Shown here piece by piece: positions 17,951 through 26,453 of a DNA stretch of 64,000 nt (its first letter is position 1; every line of letters starts with the position of its first letter). Made by a program: the position numbers and the translations under genes. The DNA is taken from assembly GCA_900101355.1 (NCBI GenBank), contig FMUV01000002.1:88115-152114 (forward strand), in the 5' to 3' direction. This DNA comes from Ruminococcus sp. YE282. Lineage in GTDB: Bacteria > Bacillota > Clostridia > Oscillospirales > Acutalibacteraceae. The notes under the pieces are model-generated. The model saw only the letters and a list, made by a program, of their open reading frames with translations, made no database searches and was not told the origin of the DNA.

Positions 17951-18868
17951 TTACTTCTCCGTTTTTGTAAATAGAGCTTTTGTAAATTCTTCTGCATTGA
18001 ACGGCTGCAAGTCGTCAATCTGTTCGCCAACGCCGATATACTTAACAGGAATATTAAGTCCGTCCCTGATTGCAAGCACAACGCCGCCCTTGGCTGTTCC
18101 GTCAAGCTTTGTAAGCACAATACCTGTGATTCCCGTTGCATCTCTGAATTGCTCAGCCTGATTTACCGCATTTTGTCCTGTTGTGGCGTCAAGCACAAGG
18201 AGTTTTTCCTTTGAAGCGTTCGGAAGTTCACGGTCTATTACCCTGTTTATTTTTGCAAGCTCGTCCATAAGGTATTTTTTATTATGAAGTCTTCCTGCCG
18301 TATCGCATATTATTACGTCGGCATTTCTTGCCTTTGCGGCGGATATTGCGTCAAAAATTACAGCCGCAGGGTCACTGCCCTCGCTCTGTTTGATAATTTC
18401 GCAACCGCTGCGTTCTGCCCAAATATCAAGCTGTTCTATTGCTGCGGCACGGAAAGTATCAGCTGCCGCAAGAAGAACCTTTTTGCCCTGGTTTGAAAGT
18501 ATTTTTGCAAGTTTACCTATTGTAGTGGTTTTGCCGACACCGTTTACTCCGATAACAAGAATAATTGACGGCTGAGTTTCAAGGTTAAGCTCATTGTCGC
18601 CGCTGAGCATCTCGCTTACGATTTCTTCAAGCAGACCTGTAATCTGATAAGGAACGGAAACGCCCTCTTCTTTAACTCTTTCAACAAGTTTTTGTCTGAT
18701 TTTTTGTGATGTTTCAACTCCGACATCACCCATAACAAGCATCTCTTCAAGCTCGTCAAAAAGATCTTCGTCAATTACAGTTGCCGAACACAGCATATTG
18801 TCAATTTGACCGATAACTGCGTCTCTTGTCTTTTTTAGTCCTTCTTTAATCTTACTGAAAAATCCCAT
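17951..18868 (-). CDS. ftsY: Signal recognition particle receptor FtsY
   Basis: FtsY is the membrane-associated GTPase that receives ribosome-nascent-chain-SRP complexes. The 305-residue protein is an NG domain with almost no acidic N-terminal extension, as is usual in Firmicutes. GTPase motifs are [15 protein letters not shown], the [11 protein letters not shown] insertion, DTAGR, TKLDG and a final [12 protein letters not shown]. It lies 18 bp after smc, the standard Firmicute order, and the ATG at 18868 is preceded by AAAGGA. Confidence 0.98.
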   Translation of the reverse strand: MGFFSKIKEGLKKTRDAVIGQIDNMLCSATVIDEDLFDELEEMLVMGDVGVETSQKIRQKLVERVKEEGVSVPYQITGLLEEIVSEMLSGDNELNLETQPSIILVIGVNGVGKTTTIGKLAKILSNQGKKVLLAAADTFRAAAIEQLDIWAERSGCEIIKQSEGSDPAAVIFDAISAAKARNADVIICDTAGRLHNKKYLMDELAKINRVIDRELPNASKEKLLVLDATTGQNAVNQAEQFRDATGITGIVLTKLDGTAKGGVVLAIRDGLNIPVKYIGVGEQIDDLQPFNAEEFTKALFTKTEK

Positions 18869-18886
18869 AATATCATTCCTTTACAA

Positions 18887-21800
18887 TTACTTTGTATCAA
18901 TTCCAAGCTTTGCGGCAACTTCGGTTGAGCGAAGTTCAAGAAGTTTTGAAATTCCTTCGTCCTGCATAGTAACACCGTAGAGTACGTCGGCTTCTTCCAT
19001 AGTGCCACGCCTGTGCGTAATAAGAATAAACTGCGTTTTCTCTGTCATACGGCGAAGATAGCTTGCAAATCTGTAAACATTAACGTCATCAAGGGCAGCT
19101 TCAATCTCGTCCATTACGCAGAACGGAGCAGGCCTTACTTTCATTATCGAAAAATATAAGGCGATTGCCACAAGGGCTTTTTCTCCGCCCGAAAGTGCGT
19201 CAAGGTGTACCACGATTTTGCCGGGCGGATGAACTAAGATGTCAATTCCACTTGTTAGGATATTCTCGGGGTCTGACAAAGAGAGCGAAGCCGTACCGCC
19301 GCCGAACAGTTCCTTGAATGTATACGTAAAGTTTTTATTTATCTGGTCAAAGCTTTCAACAAAAACCTCTTTCATTTGCTTTGTAAGGTTTGTTATAAGC
19401 GATGTAATCTCCTTTTTGGACTTTTCGACATCATTAACCTGTGCGCTCATAAATTGGTAACGCTCAGAAACCTCTTTATATTCCTCAATTGCCGAAACAT
19501 TCACGCTTCCAAGGTTTTTAATACTCTTCTTTAACTCGTTAAGACGTCTTTGAGCCTTTGGAGCGTCTTCAATCTCAATTGCCGTTTGTTCGGCTTCACG
19601 CTTTGTAAGTTCATATTCTTCCCAAAGCTTTGAAATAATATTATCGTATTCCTTTTGAATGTTCAGCTTGCGTTCTTCAAGTCTTGCAAGCTCTCTGCCT
19701 GAAGTTTCACGCTCGTTTGTCTTATTTCTTTCGGACTCACGCATCTCAATACTGCGCTTTTCAAGCAAATCTTTTTGCTGAGTTAACGAGTTGATTCTGT
19801 CGGCAACAGATGAACGGGTATTCTCAAGTGATGTAACATCATTTTTATAAGATTCAATTCTGCCGCTTATTTCGTTAATAACAGATTCTACGCTGTGAAT
19901 CTGATTAAACAGCTCTGATTTTCTTTCATCATTGTTTGTGCCTGTATTGCGGGCATAGACAATTTCAGAGTTTAGTACATCAATATCCTTTTGTGCCGTT
20001 ACAATTTCAAGACGAATATTCTGAAGTAAAGATGAAAGTTCTTCTCTGCTTTTGGTAAGTTCTGCCCTGCTGCCTGTCACATCATTCACGTGTTGTTCGG
20101 CTTGGGCTATCTTTATGTTAAGTTCGGAAAGTCTCTCTCTTGCCTGTTCTCTGCTCTTTTTAAGAATTTCAATTTTCTTTTGACATTCTTCAACTTCGCT
20201 TGCCGAGCCTGTCAAAAGTTTTTTGGAATTTTCAAGTTCATTTTCACATGCACGACATTCAGCCTGAAGTCTGACAAAATCCTGCTGTTTATTTGACAAA
20301 TCCGCTCTGATTCCCAAAAGTTCTGCTTCAATTGCAGAAAACTCTCTTGAAATATCTTCGCTTTGATTTTCGGCTGATTTTGCAAGTTTCAAAAGGTCCT
20401 CGGTCTGAGCCTTTAACTGTTTGATTTCGGAAGCTCGGCTCAAAAGTCCCGTGTTGCGGTTTAAGGAACCGCCTGTCAGAGAACCTCCGGCATTAACCAC
20501 CTGACCGTCAAGCGTAACGACCTTGAATTTGTAAAAATACTTTTTGGCTATTGAAGTTGCACTGTTCAAATCATCGGCAACTACAATTCTGCCCAAAAGT
20601 GAACTGAGAATGTCGTTATACTTTGCATCGCAAGTGCAAAGTTGTGATGCGACACCGACAAAGCCATAACAATCTTCAAGCCCGTTTTCTCTTAATTCAC
20701 GTGGTTTTATGGTATTCAGAGGCAAAAATGTTGCACGGCCGCCGTCGGTTGATTTTAAGTAACGAATAGCCTGCTTTGCATCCTCATCACTGTTTACAAC
20801 GATATTCTGCATTGCGGCACCGAGAGCCGTTTCGATTGCCACGCCGTATTTTGGCGGCACCGAAATAACTCGCGAAACAGGTCCGCAAATACCGTGAAGC
20901 TTACCGTTTTTAGAAGCGTTAACAATGATTTTTACGCTCTTTGAGAAGCCTTCAAGATTGCGCTCAAGGTTTTCGAGAAACGAAATTTTTCTCTGATGTT
21001 CTCTTACATCAAGTGCAAGCTTGTCACTTTCGGCTTTAAGTTCATTGCGCTTTTTTTCTTTTGAAGAAAGTTTAAGTTCAAGTCCGTCAATTGAATTTTT
21101 GAAAGAAGTTATTTCATTTTGAGCCGTTTCTATGTCACGGTGATAATCAGAAAGCATTTGGCTCAAATCTTCTACCTGACTTTTTCTTTCCGAGTTTGAA
21201 TTGTTCAAAGCGGCAATTCTTGAAGTAAGTTCATTTATGCTGCTTTCGCTTGTCATATCAATTACTCTTGCATCGGCTGACTGAGAAGTAAGCACAGAAA
21301 GTTTTGATGTAAGCTCCTGAAGCTTGTCTCCGCTTTTGCTCGAGTCAAGGTTTATAATATTTAGCTTTTCCGAAACCTCGTTGTAATGTTTTTGCTTCTC
21401 AATAACCTGTTTATCAAGAATATCAATTTGCTCCTGTTTCTCGGCAATTGATTTTTCAAGCTCGCCCGCATTGCGGTCAGCCTGAGATATTTCATTTTTT
21501 AATCGTTCAATATTTTCATTGTTATGAAGTATATCATTTTCGGCAACGGAAATTTGCGAATTTTTTTGCGCTATTTCCGATTCAATCTGATTACTTTCGG
21601 TTCTTAACTGTTCAATTTTTGAGGACAGCTCACCGTTCTTCTGATAAATTTCTTCCGTTTCCTGCTCAACATTTTCAAGTGCCTTTACCGCATCTTCATA
21701 CTGCGACCTGACAATTGAAATTTTTTCGTCTTGAAGCTTAAGGTTTTCCTGTGATTTATCAAGGGTCAAAAGCCAAAGTGCAATTTCAAGTCCTCGTTTT

Positions 21801-22462
21801 TCTTCGGAATAGGTCAAAAATTTCTGAGCTTTTTCGGATTGTTTTTTGAGCGGCTCAACTCTGCCCTCAAGCTCGGTGACAATGTCTCTGAGTCTCAAAA
21901 GATTTTCTTCTGTGCTTTTAAGCTTTCGCTCAGCTTCGATTTTTCTGTATCTGTATCGTGAAATTCCCGCCGCTTCTTCAAAAATTTCTCTTCTGTCTTC
22001 TCCTTTAGAAGAAACAATGCTGTCAATCTTGCCCTGTCCGATTATTGAATAGCCGTCACGTCCAAGACCCGTATCCATAAACAATTCGTTTATATCTTTT
22101 AATCTTACGGCAGCCTTATTGATTAAATATTCGCTTTCACCGCTTCTGTAATAACGTCTGGTTACGGCAATTTCGTCGCCGTTAAAATCAAGAAACCTGT
22201 CGGAATTATCAATATTGAGAGTGACCTCTGCATAACCCTGTTTTTTACGTTTATCGGTTCCGTTGAATACGACATCCTCCATCTTAGAACATCTGAGACT
22301 TTTTGGAGATTGTTCGCCAAGAACCCAGCGTATTGCGTCGCTTATGTTGCTTTTGCCCGAACCGTTCGGACCTACAACAGAAGTAATACCCTGTTCAAAC
22401 GATAATTTGGTTTTATCGGGAAATGTCTTGAATCCCTGAATTTCCAATGATTTTAAACGCAT
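18887..22462 (-). CDS. smc: Chromosome segregation protein SMC
   Basis: SMC forms the ATP-driven core of bacterial condensin. The 1191-residue protein has an N-terminal head with Walker A (GPNGSGKSNI, about residues 32-41) and the FEEAAGISRYRYRK region. Two long coiled-coil arms flank a hinge at about residues 505-670 that ends in the glycine-rich AGGSLTGGS. The C-terminal head has LSGGEKALVAIAL and Walker B VMDEIEAALDD. The length is normal and the frame is intact. The ScpA/ScpB partners are not in the window. Confidence 0.98.
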   Translation of the reverse strand: MRLKSLEIQGFKTFPDKTKLSFEQGITSVVGPNGSGKSNISDAIRWVLGEQSPKSLRCSKMEDVVFNGTDKRKKQGYAEVTLNIDNSDRFLDFNGDEIAVTRRYYRSGESEYLINKAAVRLKDINELFMDTGLGRDGYSIIGQGKIDSIVSSKGEDRREIFEEAAGISRYRYRKIEAERKLKSTEENLLRLRDIVTELEGRVEPLKKQSEKAQKFLTYSEEKRGLEIALWLLTLDKSQENLKLQDEKISIVRSQYEDAVKALENVEQETEEIYQKNGELSSKIEQLRTESNQIESEIAQKNSQISVAENDILHNNENIERLKNEISQADRNAGELEKSIAEKQEQIDILDKQVIEKQKHYNEVSEKLNIINLDSSKSGDKLQELTSKLSVLTSQSADARVIDMTSESSINELTSRIAALNNSNSERKSQVEDLSQMLSDYHRDIETAQNEITSFKNSIDGLELKLSSKEKKRNELKAESDKLALDVREHQRKISFLENLERNLEGFSKSVKIIVNASKNGKLHGICGPVSRVISVPPKYGVAIETALGAAMQNIVVNSDEDAKQAIRYLKSTDGGRATFLPLNTIKPRELRENGLEDCYGFVGVASQLCTCDAKYNDILSSLLGRIVVADDLNSATSIAKKYFYKFKVVTLDGQVVNAGGSLTGGSLNRNTGLLSRASEIKQLKAQTEDLLKLAKSAENQSEDISREFSAIEAELLGIRADLSNKQQDFVRLQAECRACENELENSKKLLTGSASEVEECQKKIEILKKSREQARERLSELNIKIAQAEQHVNDVTGSRAELTKSREELSSLLQNIRLEIVTAQKDIDVLNSEIVYARNTGTNNDERKSELFNQIHSVESVINEISGRIESYKNDVTSLENTRSSVADRINSLTQQKDLLEKRSIEMRESERNKTNERETSGRELARLEERKLNIQKEYDNIISKLWEEYELTKREAEQTAIEIEDAPKAQRRLNELKKSIKNLGSVNVSAIEEYKEVSERYQFMSAQVNDVEKSKKEITSLITNLTKQMKEVFVESFDQINKNFTYTFKELFGGGTASLSLSDPENILTSGIDILVHPPGKIVVHLDALSGGEKALVAIALYFSIMKVRPAPFCVMDEIEAALDDVNVYRFASYLRRMTEKTQFILITHRRGTMEEADVLYGVTMQDEGISKLLELRSTEVAAKLGIDTK

Positions 22463-22472
22463 TCAATAACCC

Positions 22473-23459
22473 CTATTTTATATATAAATCATATTTTGCA
22501 AGCGTATTATCAAAATTAATTTTAATCTCATACCCAAGCTCTTTCAATTTATTTAGATTTGACTTCTTTTGTCCCAAAAATTTTGAAAGAGATTTTTCGT
22601 TAATATACACATCCGTAATTTTACCGTCAGTGTTTTTGACAGATTCAAGGAATTTATCATAAAAAATCTTGTTCTCACAAAGCTCCTTAAATGCAGGATG
22701 ATATCCGCTCTCAAGGCTGTTTGAAACAAGGCTGTCGGAATAGTGAAGCCCAAGACGAATTACGGCTATATTATTTGATTCAAACAGCGTTATCAGCTTT
22801 GAACATAAGTCAACCGAAGTATCAAGAGTGTACGGTCTGTATCGGTTTTCCAGATACAAATCGGCAAGCCTTGTATTTTTCATAACAACGGTAGGATATA
22901 TTCTTACGGTATCGGGCTGCAAATCAATAAATTTTTTCGCTGTAAGTAAATCCTTTTCGGGCGTTGACATATACAAGCCTGTCATCATCTGCAACCCAAG
23001 AGAAAATCCGTATTTTTTTATTTTGTTCGATGAAATTACAACATCATCGGAGCTGTGCCCGCGTTCGTTGGCTTTTAGGACGGTATCGTCCATAGACTGT
23101 GCACCAAGCTCAATTGAAGTTACATTATAGCTTTTTAAGACCGACAGAATTTCATCATCAATATAGTCAGGGCGAGTGGATATGCGTATGCCCTTAAGTT
23201 TATCGATATAAGGTTTTGTCGCATCAAGCAACGACAACATATACTCCCTGTCAATGGCGGTAAAGCTGCCTCCGAAAAATGCAATTTCAGTGTTGGCGGT
23301 ATTTTGCTTTAAATCACCGATTGCCTTTTCAATTGTATTTTTCACATCATCTGCGGTAGGCTGATACTGTTGACCCGTGATATTTCTTTGGTTACAAAAA
23401 CTGCACTGATGCGGACAACCGTTATGCGGAATGAATATTGAAATATTAGCGTGTTTAAT
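22473..23459 (-). CDS. Elp3-like radical SAM protein with probable ATT start
   Basis: This protein (about 328 residues) belongs to the Elp3-like radical SAM family often found between rnc and smc in Clostridia; its reaction is unknown. The 4Fe-4S motif is IPHNGCPHQCSFCNQRNITG, at the extreme N-terminus. In-frame ATG, GTG or TTG starts are absent between an upstream stop and this motif. The first possible GTG (23345) would delete the three cysteines. The best start is ATT at 23459-23457, which gives a KHANISIFIPH beginning and overlaps the rnc TAA; GGAG lies ten bases upstream. FFGGSFTAI, STRPDYID and ELGAQSMDD are typical later motifs. Confidence 0.85.
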   Translation of the reverse strand: MKHANISIFIPHNGCPHQCSFCNQRNITGQQYQPTADDVKNTIEKAIGDLKQNTANTEIAFFGGSFTAIDREYMLSLLDATKPYIDKLKGIRISTRPDYIDDEILSVLKSYNVTSIELGAQSMDDTVLKANERGHSSDDVVISSNKIKKYGFSLGLQMMTGLYMSTPEKDLLTAKKFIDLQPDTVRIYPTVVMKNTRLADLYLENRYRPYTLDTSVDLCSKLITLFESNNIAVIRLGLHYSDSLVSNSLESGYHPAFKELCENKIFYDKFLESVKNTDGKITDVYINEKSLSKFLGQKKSNLNKLKELGYEIKINFDNTLAKYDLYIK

Positions 23460-24132
23460 AGCCCATCAGCTCCAAAGCTTCTCTTGCCGCCTGCTGCTCG
23501 GCTTCTTTTTTGCTTCTTCCGCCGCCCTTGCCGATGGAATTGCTGTTTAGGTGAACTTCAACAACAAAATGCTTATTGTGGTCAGGACCGCTTTCTTCGA
23601 CAAGAACATATTCTAATTTTTCTCCGGGGTTTTTCTGAACAATTTCCTGAAGAGTAGTTTTATAATCTTTTACAATCTTCTTCTTTGAATTTTTGATTGC
23701 CGGAATAACAAAATTCAAAATGTGCTTTGACACCGGTTCAATTCCGCCGTCAATATAAATTGCGGCTATTAATGCTTCAAAAGCATCTGACAGAATTGAC
23801 GGTCTCTCTGCGCCGCCGTTGTTTCTTTCGCCTTTGCTTAAAACAAGATAATTTCCAAGTTCAATTTTTTTTGCAAATTCAAACAAGGTCTTTTCACACA
23901 CCAAAGAAGCTCTGAGTTTTGTAAGCTCGCCCTCGGGCAGTTCGGGACAATGTTTAAAAATGTAATCGGAAACTACTATCGAAAGCACTGCATCGCCTAA
24001 AAATTCAAGTCTTTCGTTGTATTTTATGTGTCTTGACTTGTGCTCGTTTGCATACGAGGAGTGAGTAAGCGCCTCTTTAAGCAATGCACTGTTTTTAAAG
24101 GTATATCCGATTTTGTTTTCTAATTCAGTCAT
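23455..24132 (-). CDS. rnc: Ribonuclease III
   Basis: RNase III cuts double-stranded RNA, including rRNA precursors. The 225-residue protein has the nuclease signature NERLEFLGDAVLSIVVSDYIF, catalytic acidic residues in SDAFEALIAAIYIDGG, and a C-terminal double-stranded RNA-binding domain with YKTTLQEIVQK and GRSKKEAEQQAAREALE. The stop codon TAA lies inside the proposed ATT start of the next gene. It lies one base after plsX; no acpP gene intervenes, unlike Bacillus. Confidence 0.97.
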   Translation of the reverse strand: MTELENKIGYTFKNSALLKEALTHSSYANEHKSRHIKYNERLEFLGDAVLSIVVSDYIFKHCPELPEGELTKLRASLVCEKTLFEFAKKIELGNYLVLSKGERNNGGAERPSILSDAFEALIAAIYIDGGIEPVSKHILNFVIPAIKNSKKKIVKDYKTTLQEIVQKNPGEKLEYVLVEESGPDHNKHFVVEVHLNSNSIGKGGGRSKKEAEQQAAREALELMGY

Positions 24133-24133
24133 A

Positions 24134-25132
24134 TTACTTCTCCTTAACAGATTTTAAGGATGATGAAATTTCATCAATAGCCTCGGCATTTACATAGTCA
24201 ATCATAAGTCTTATCGCATTCGTGATTGTTCTTGCCTTTGAATCTCCGTGAGCCTTAAAAACGGGCTTTGACGTCCCGAGAATCGGTGCGCCGCCGTACG
24301 TATTGTAATCAAAACGGGTTTTAAAATCCTTGATGTCATTCATAACAAGTGCTGCGGCAAGCTTACCTTTGGCTGAATCGGCAAAAATATGTTTAATTTG
24401 CTTCATCAGAGTCAACGCCACACCCTCATACATCTTTAAAATAAGATTACCGGTAAAGCCATCGCACACCAAAACATCGCATGCTCCCTTTGGAATATCA
24501 CGTCCCTCAACGTTGCCGATAAAATTAAGCTTGCTGCCAGCCAAGATTTTATAGGTATTCTGATACAGCTCGTTTCCCTTATGCTCCTCGGTACCGACAT
24601 TTGCAAGCCCCACGCGCGGATCTTGGATTTTCATAACCTTTTCCATATAAACCGAACCCATAACGGCAAACTGGTGAAGCATTTCAGGGCGACATTCAAC
24701 ATTTGCCCCGCCGTCTATAAGCATAAAAAAGCCGTTTTCAGATGGCATTACAGGGGCAAACGCAGGGCGCTTTATGCCTTTAATTCGCTTTATGCCAAGG
24801 GTAGCGCCAAAGCACAGTGCTCCGCTGTTGCCGGCACTTATAAATGCCTGACCTGCATCTTCGTTTAAAAGCTTTAAGCCAACCGCCATAGAGCTGTTTT
24901 TCTTGGCTTTAAGGACGGATTCGGCATCGTCATCCATCGTAATAACTTCATCACAATGGACAATACTCATATGTTCAAGAGATATTTTATTATTAGCGGC
25001 AACTTCTTTTATTGTGCGTTTGTTACCTGTAAGAATAATTTCAATATTAAACTCTTTTACCGCATCGGCGCAGCCCTTTATAATCTCAAGAGGGGCATTA
25101 TCGCCGCCGAATGCGTCAACAATAATTTTCAT
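24134..25132 (-). CDS. plsX: Phosphate acyltransferase PlsX
   Basis: PlsX makes acyl-phosphate from acyl-ACP, the first step of phospholipid synthesis in most Gram-positive bacteria. The 332-residue protein begins MKIIVDAFGGDNAPLEIIKG and contains SMAVGLKLL, ISAGNSGAL, GANVECRPE, LANVGTEEHKG, VCDGFTGNL and YGGAPILG. ATG at 25132 follows GAGG at six bases and lies one base after the trmFO stop; a longer in-frame reading inside trmFO is rejected. fabD, fabG and acpP do not follow it here. Confidence 0.97.
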   Translation of the reverse strand: MKIIVDAFGGDNAPLEIIKGCADAVKEFNIEIILTGNKRTIKEVAANNKISLEHMSIVHCDEVITMDDDAESVLKAKKNSSMAVGLKLLNEDAGQAFISAGNSGALCFGATLGIKRIKGIKRPAFAPVMPSENGFFMLIDGGANVECRPEMLHQFAVMGSVYMEKVMKIQDPRVGLANVGTEEHKGNELYQNTYKILAGSKLNFIGNVEGRDIPKGACDVLVCDGFTGNLILKMYEGVALTLMKQIKHIFADSAKGKLAAALVMNDIKDFKTRFDYNTYGGAPILGTSKPVFKAHGDSKARTITNAIRLMIDYVNAEAIDEISSSLKSVKEK

Positions 25133-25133
25133 T

Positions 25134-26453
25134 TTATACCTCAATATTGTTATCGGAAATAAATCTTTCCATTGTGTTAATTGCACGTTCCGAATAAGCG
25201 GCACCACGTTCACGTTTGTCACGAGGTCTGTTCTCTAACTCGGGGAGCACACCGAAGTTTGCTCCCATAGGCTGGAACTTCTTTACGCTTGAATCAGAAA
25301 TATAATCCGATAATGCACCAAGCATAGTTTGCCGTGGAAAAATTAACGTTTGTTTGTCTTCAAGAACTCTGCACGCATTTATTCCGGCGATTATACCTGA
25401 CGCCGCACTCTCCATATATCCCTCTACACCGGTAATTTGACCGGCAAAGAAAAGTTTTTTATTTTCCTTTGTAGAAAAATCAGCATTTAAAACCTTTGGC
25501 GAATTTAGGAATGTATTACGGTGCATAACGCCGTATCTTACAAAATCAGCTTTGTGAAGTGCGGGAATAAGCGAAAATACACGCTTTTGTTCAGGAAATT
25601 TGAGATTTGTCTGGAATCCCACAAGATTATACATTGAGCCTGATGAATTTTCCTTGCGAAGCTGCAAAACAGCCCACGGACGATGACCTGTCTTTGGATT
25701 AACGAGTCCGACCGGTTTCATAGGACCGAACCGCAAGGTGTTTTCGCCACGCTGAGCCATTACCTCAACAGGCATACAACCCTCATAAACCTTTGGATTA
25801 TTAACGTCAAAATCATGTAAAGGTGCACGCTCGGCATTGACAAGAGCGTTGTAAAATCTTAGATACTCTTCTTTGTCCATAGGGCAGTTAATGTAATCAT
25901 CTTCTCCGCCTCTGTCATATCGGGAAGCGCAAAAAGAAAAGTCACGGTCAATGCTTTCTGAGGTTACAATCGGTGCCGCAGCGTCAAAAAACGAGAGTGA
26001 ATCGCCAAATCTTTGCTTTATCGTCTCTGCAAGAGCGTCGGAAGTCAAAGGTCCCGTTGCAATGACGGTAATTGCGTCCGACGGGATTTCGGTTACTTCG
26101 TCACTGTATATTTTTATATTCGGATTGTTTTTAATGCCATCGGTTACATAAGCAGAAAACAAGTTTCTGTCAACGGCAAGCGCACCGCCTGCGGGAACCT
26201 GACATTTGTCAGCGCACTTCATAAGAAACGAATTGAGGCGTCTCATTTCTTCCTTTAAAAGTCCTGCTGCGCTTTCAAGCCGCATTGCCTTTAAGGAATT
26301 TGAACAAACAAGTTCGCCGAACATATCTGATTTGTGTGCAGGAGATTTTTTTGCAGGCTTCATTTCGTATAAATGAACTTCTATGCCTCGTGATGCAATC
26401 TGCATTGCGGCTTCGCACCCGGCAAGACCTGCGCCTATTACATTTATATACAT
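25134..26453 (-). CDS. trmFO: Methylenetetrahydrofolate-tRNA (uracil-54) methyltransferase
   Basis: TrmFO uses FAD and methylenetetrahydrofolate to form ribothymidine at tRNA position 54. The 439-residue protein has an N-terminal FAD-binding motif (VIGAGLAGCEAA), HKSDMFGELVCSNSLK, the conserved CPMDKEEY segment, EGCMPVEVMAQRG, LRFGPMKPVGL and GQITGVEGYMESAASG. Its ATG overlaps the topA stop by one base (TAATG). The topA-trmFO adjacency is conserved in many Firmicutes. Confidence 0.97.
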   Translation of the reverse strand: MYINVIGAGLAGCEAAMQIASRGIEVHLYEMKPAKKSPAHKSDMFGELVCSNSLKAMRLESAAGLLKEEMRRLNSFLMKCADKCQVPAGGALAVDRNLFSAYVTDGIKNNPNIKIYSDEVTEIPSDAITVIATGPLTSDALAETIKQRFGDSLSFFDAAAPIVTSESIDRDFSFCASRYDRGGEDDYINCPMDKEEYLRFYNALVNAERAPLHDFDVNNPKVYEGCMPVEVMAQRGENTLRFGPMKPVGLVNPKTGHRPWAVLQLRKENSSGSMYNLVGFQTNLKFPEQKRVFSLIPALHKADFVRYGVMHRNTFLNSPKVLNADFSTKENKKLFFAGQITGVEGYMESAASGIIAGINACRVLEDKQTLIFPRQTMLGALSDYISDSSVKKFQPMGANFGVLPELENRPRDKRERGAAYSERAINTMERFISDNNIEV

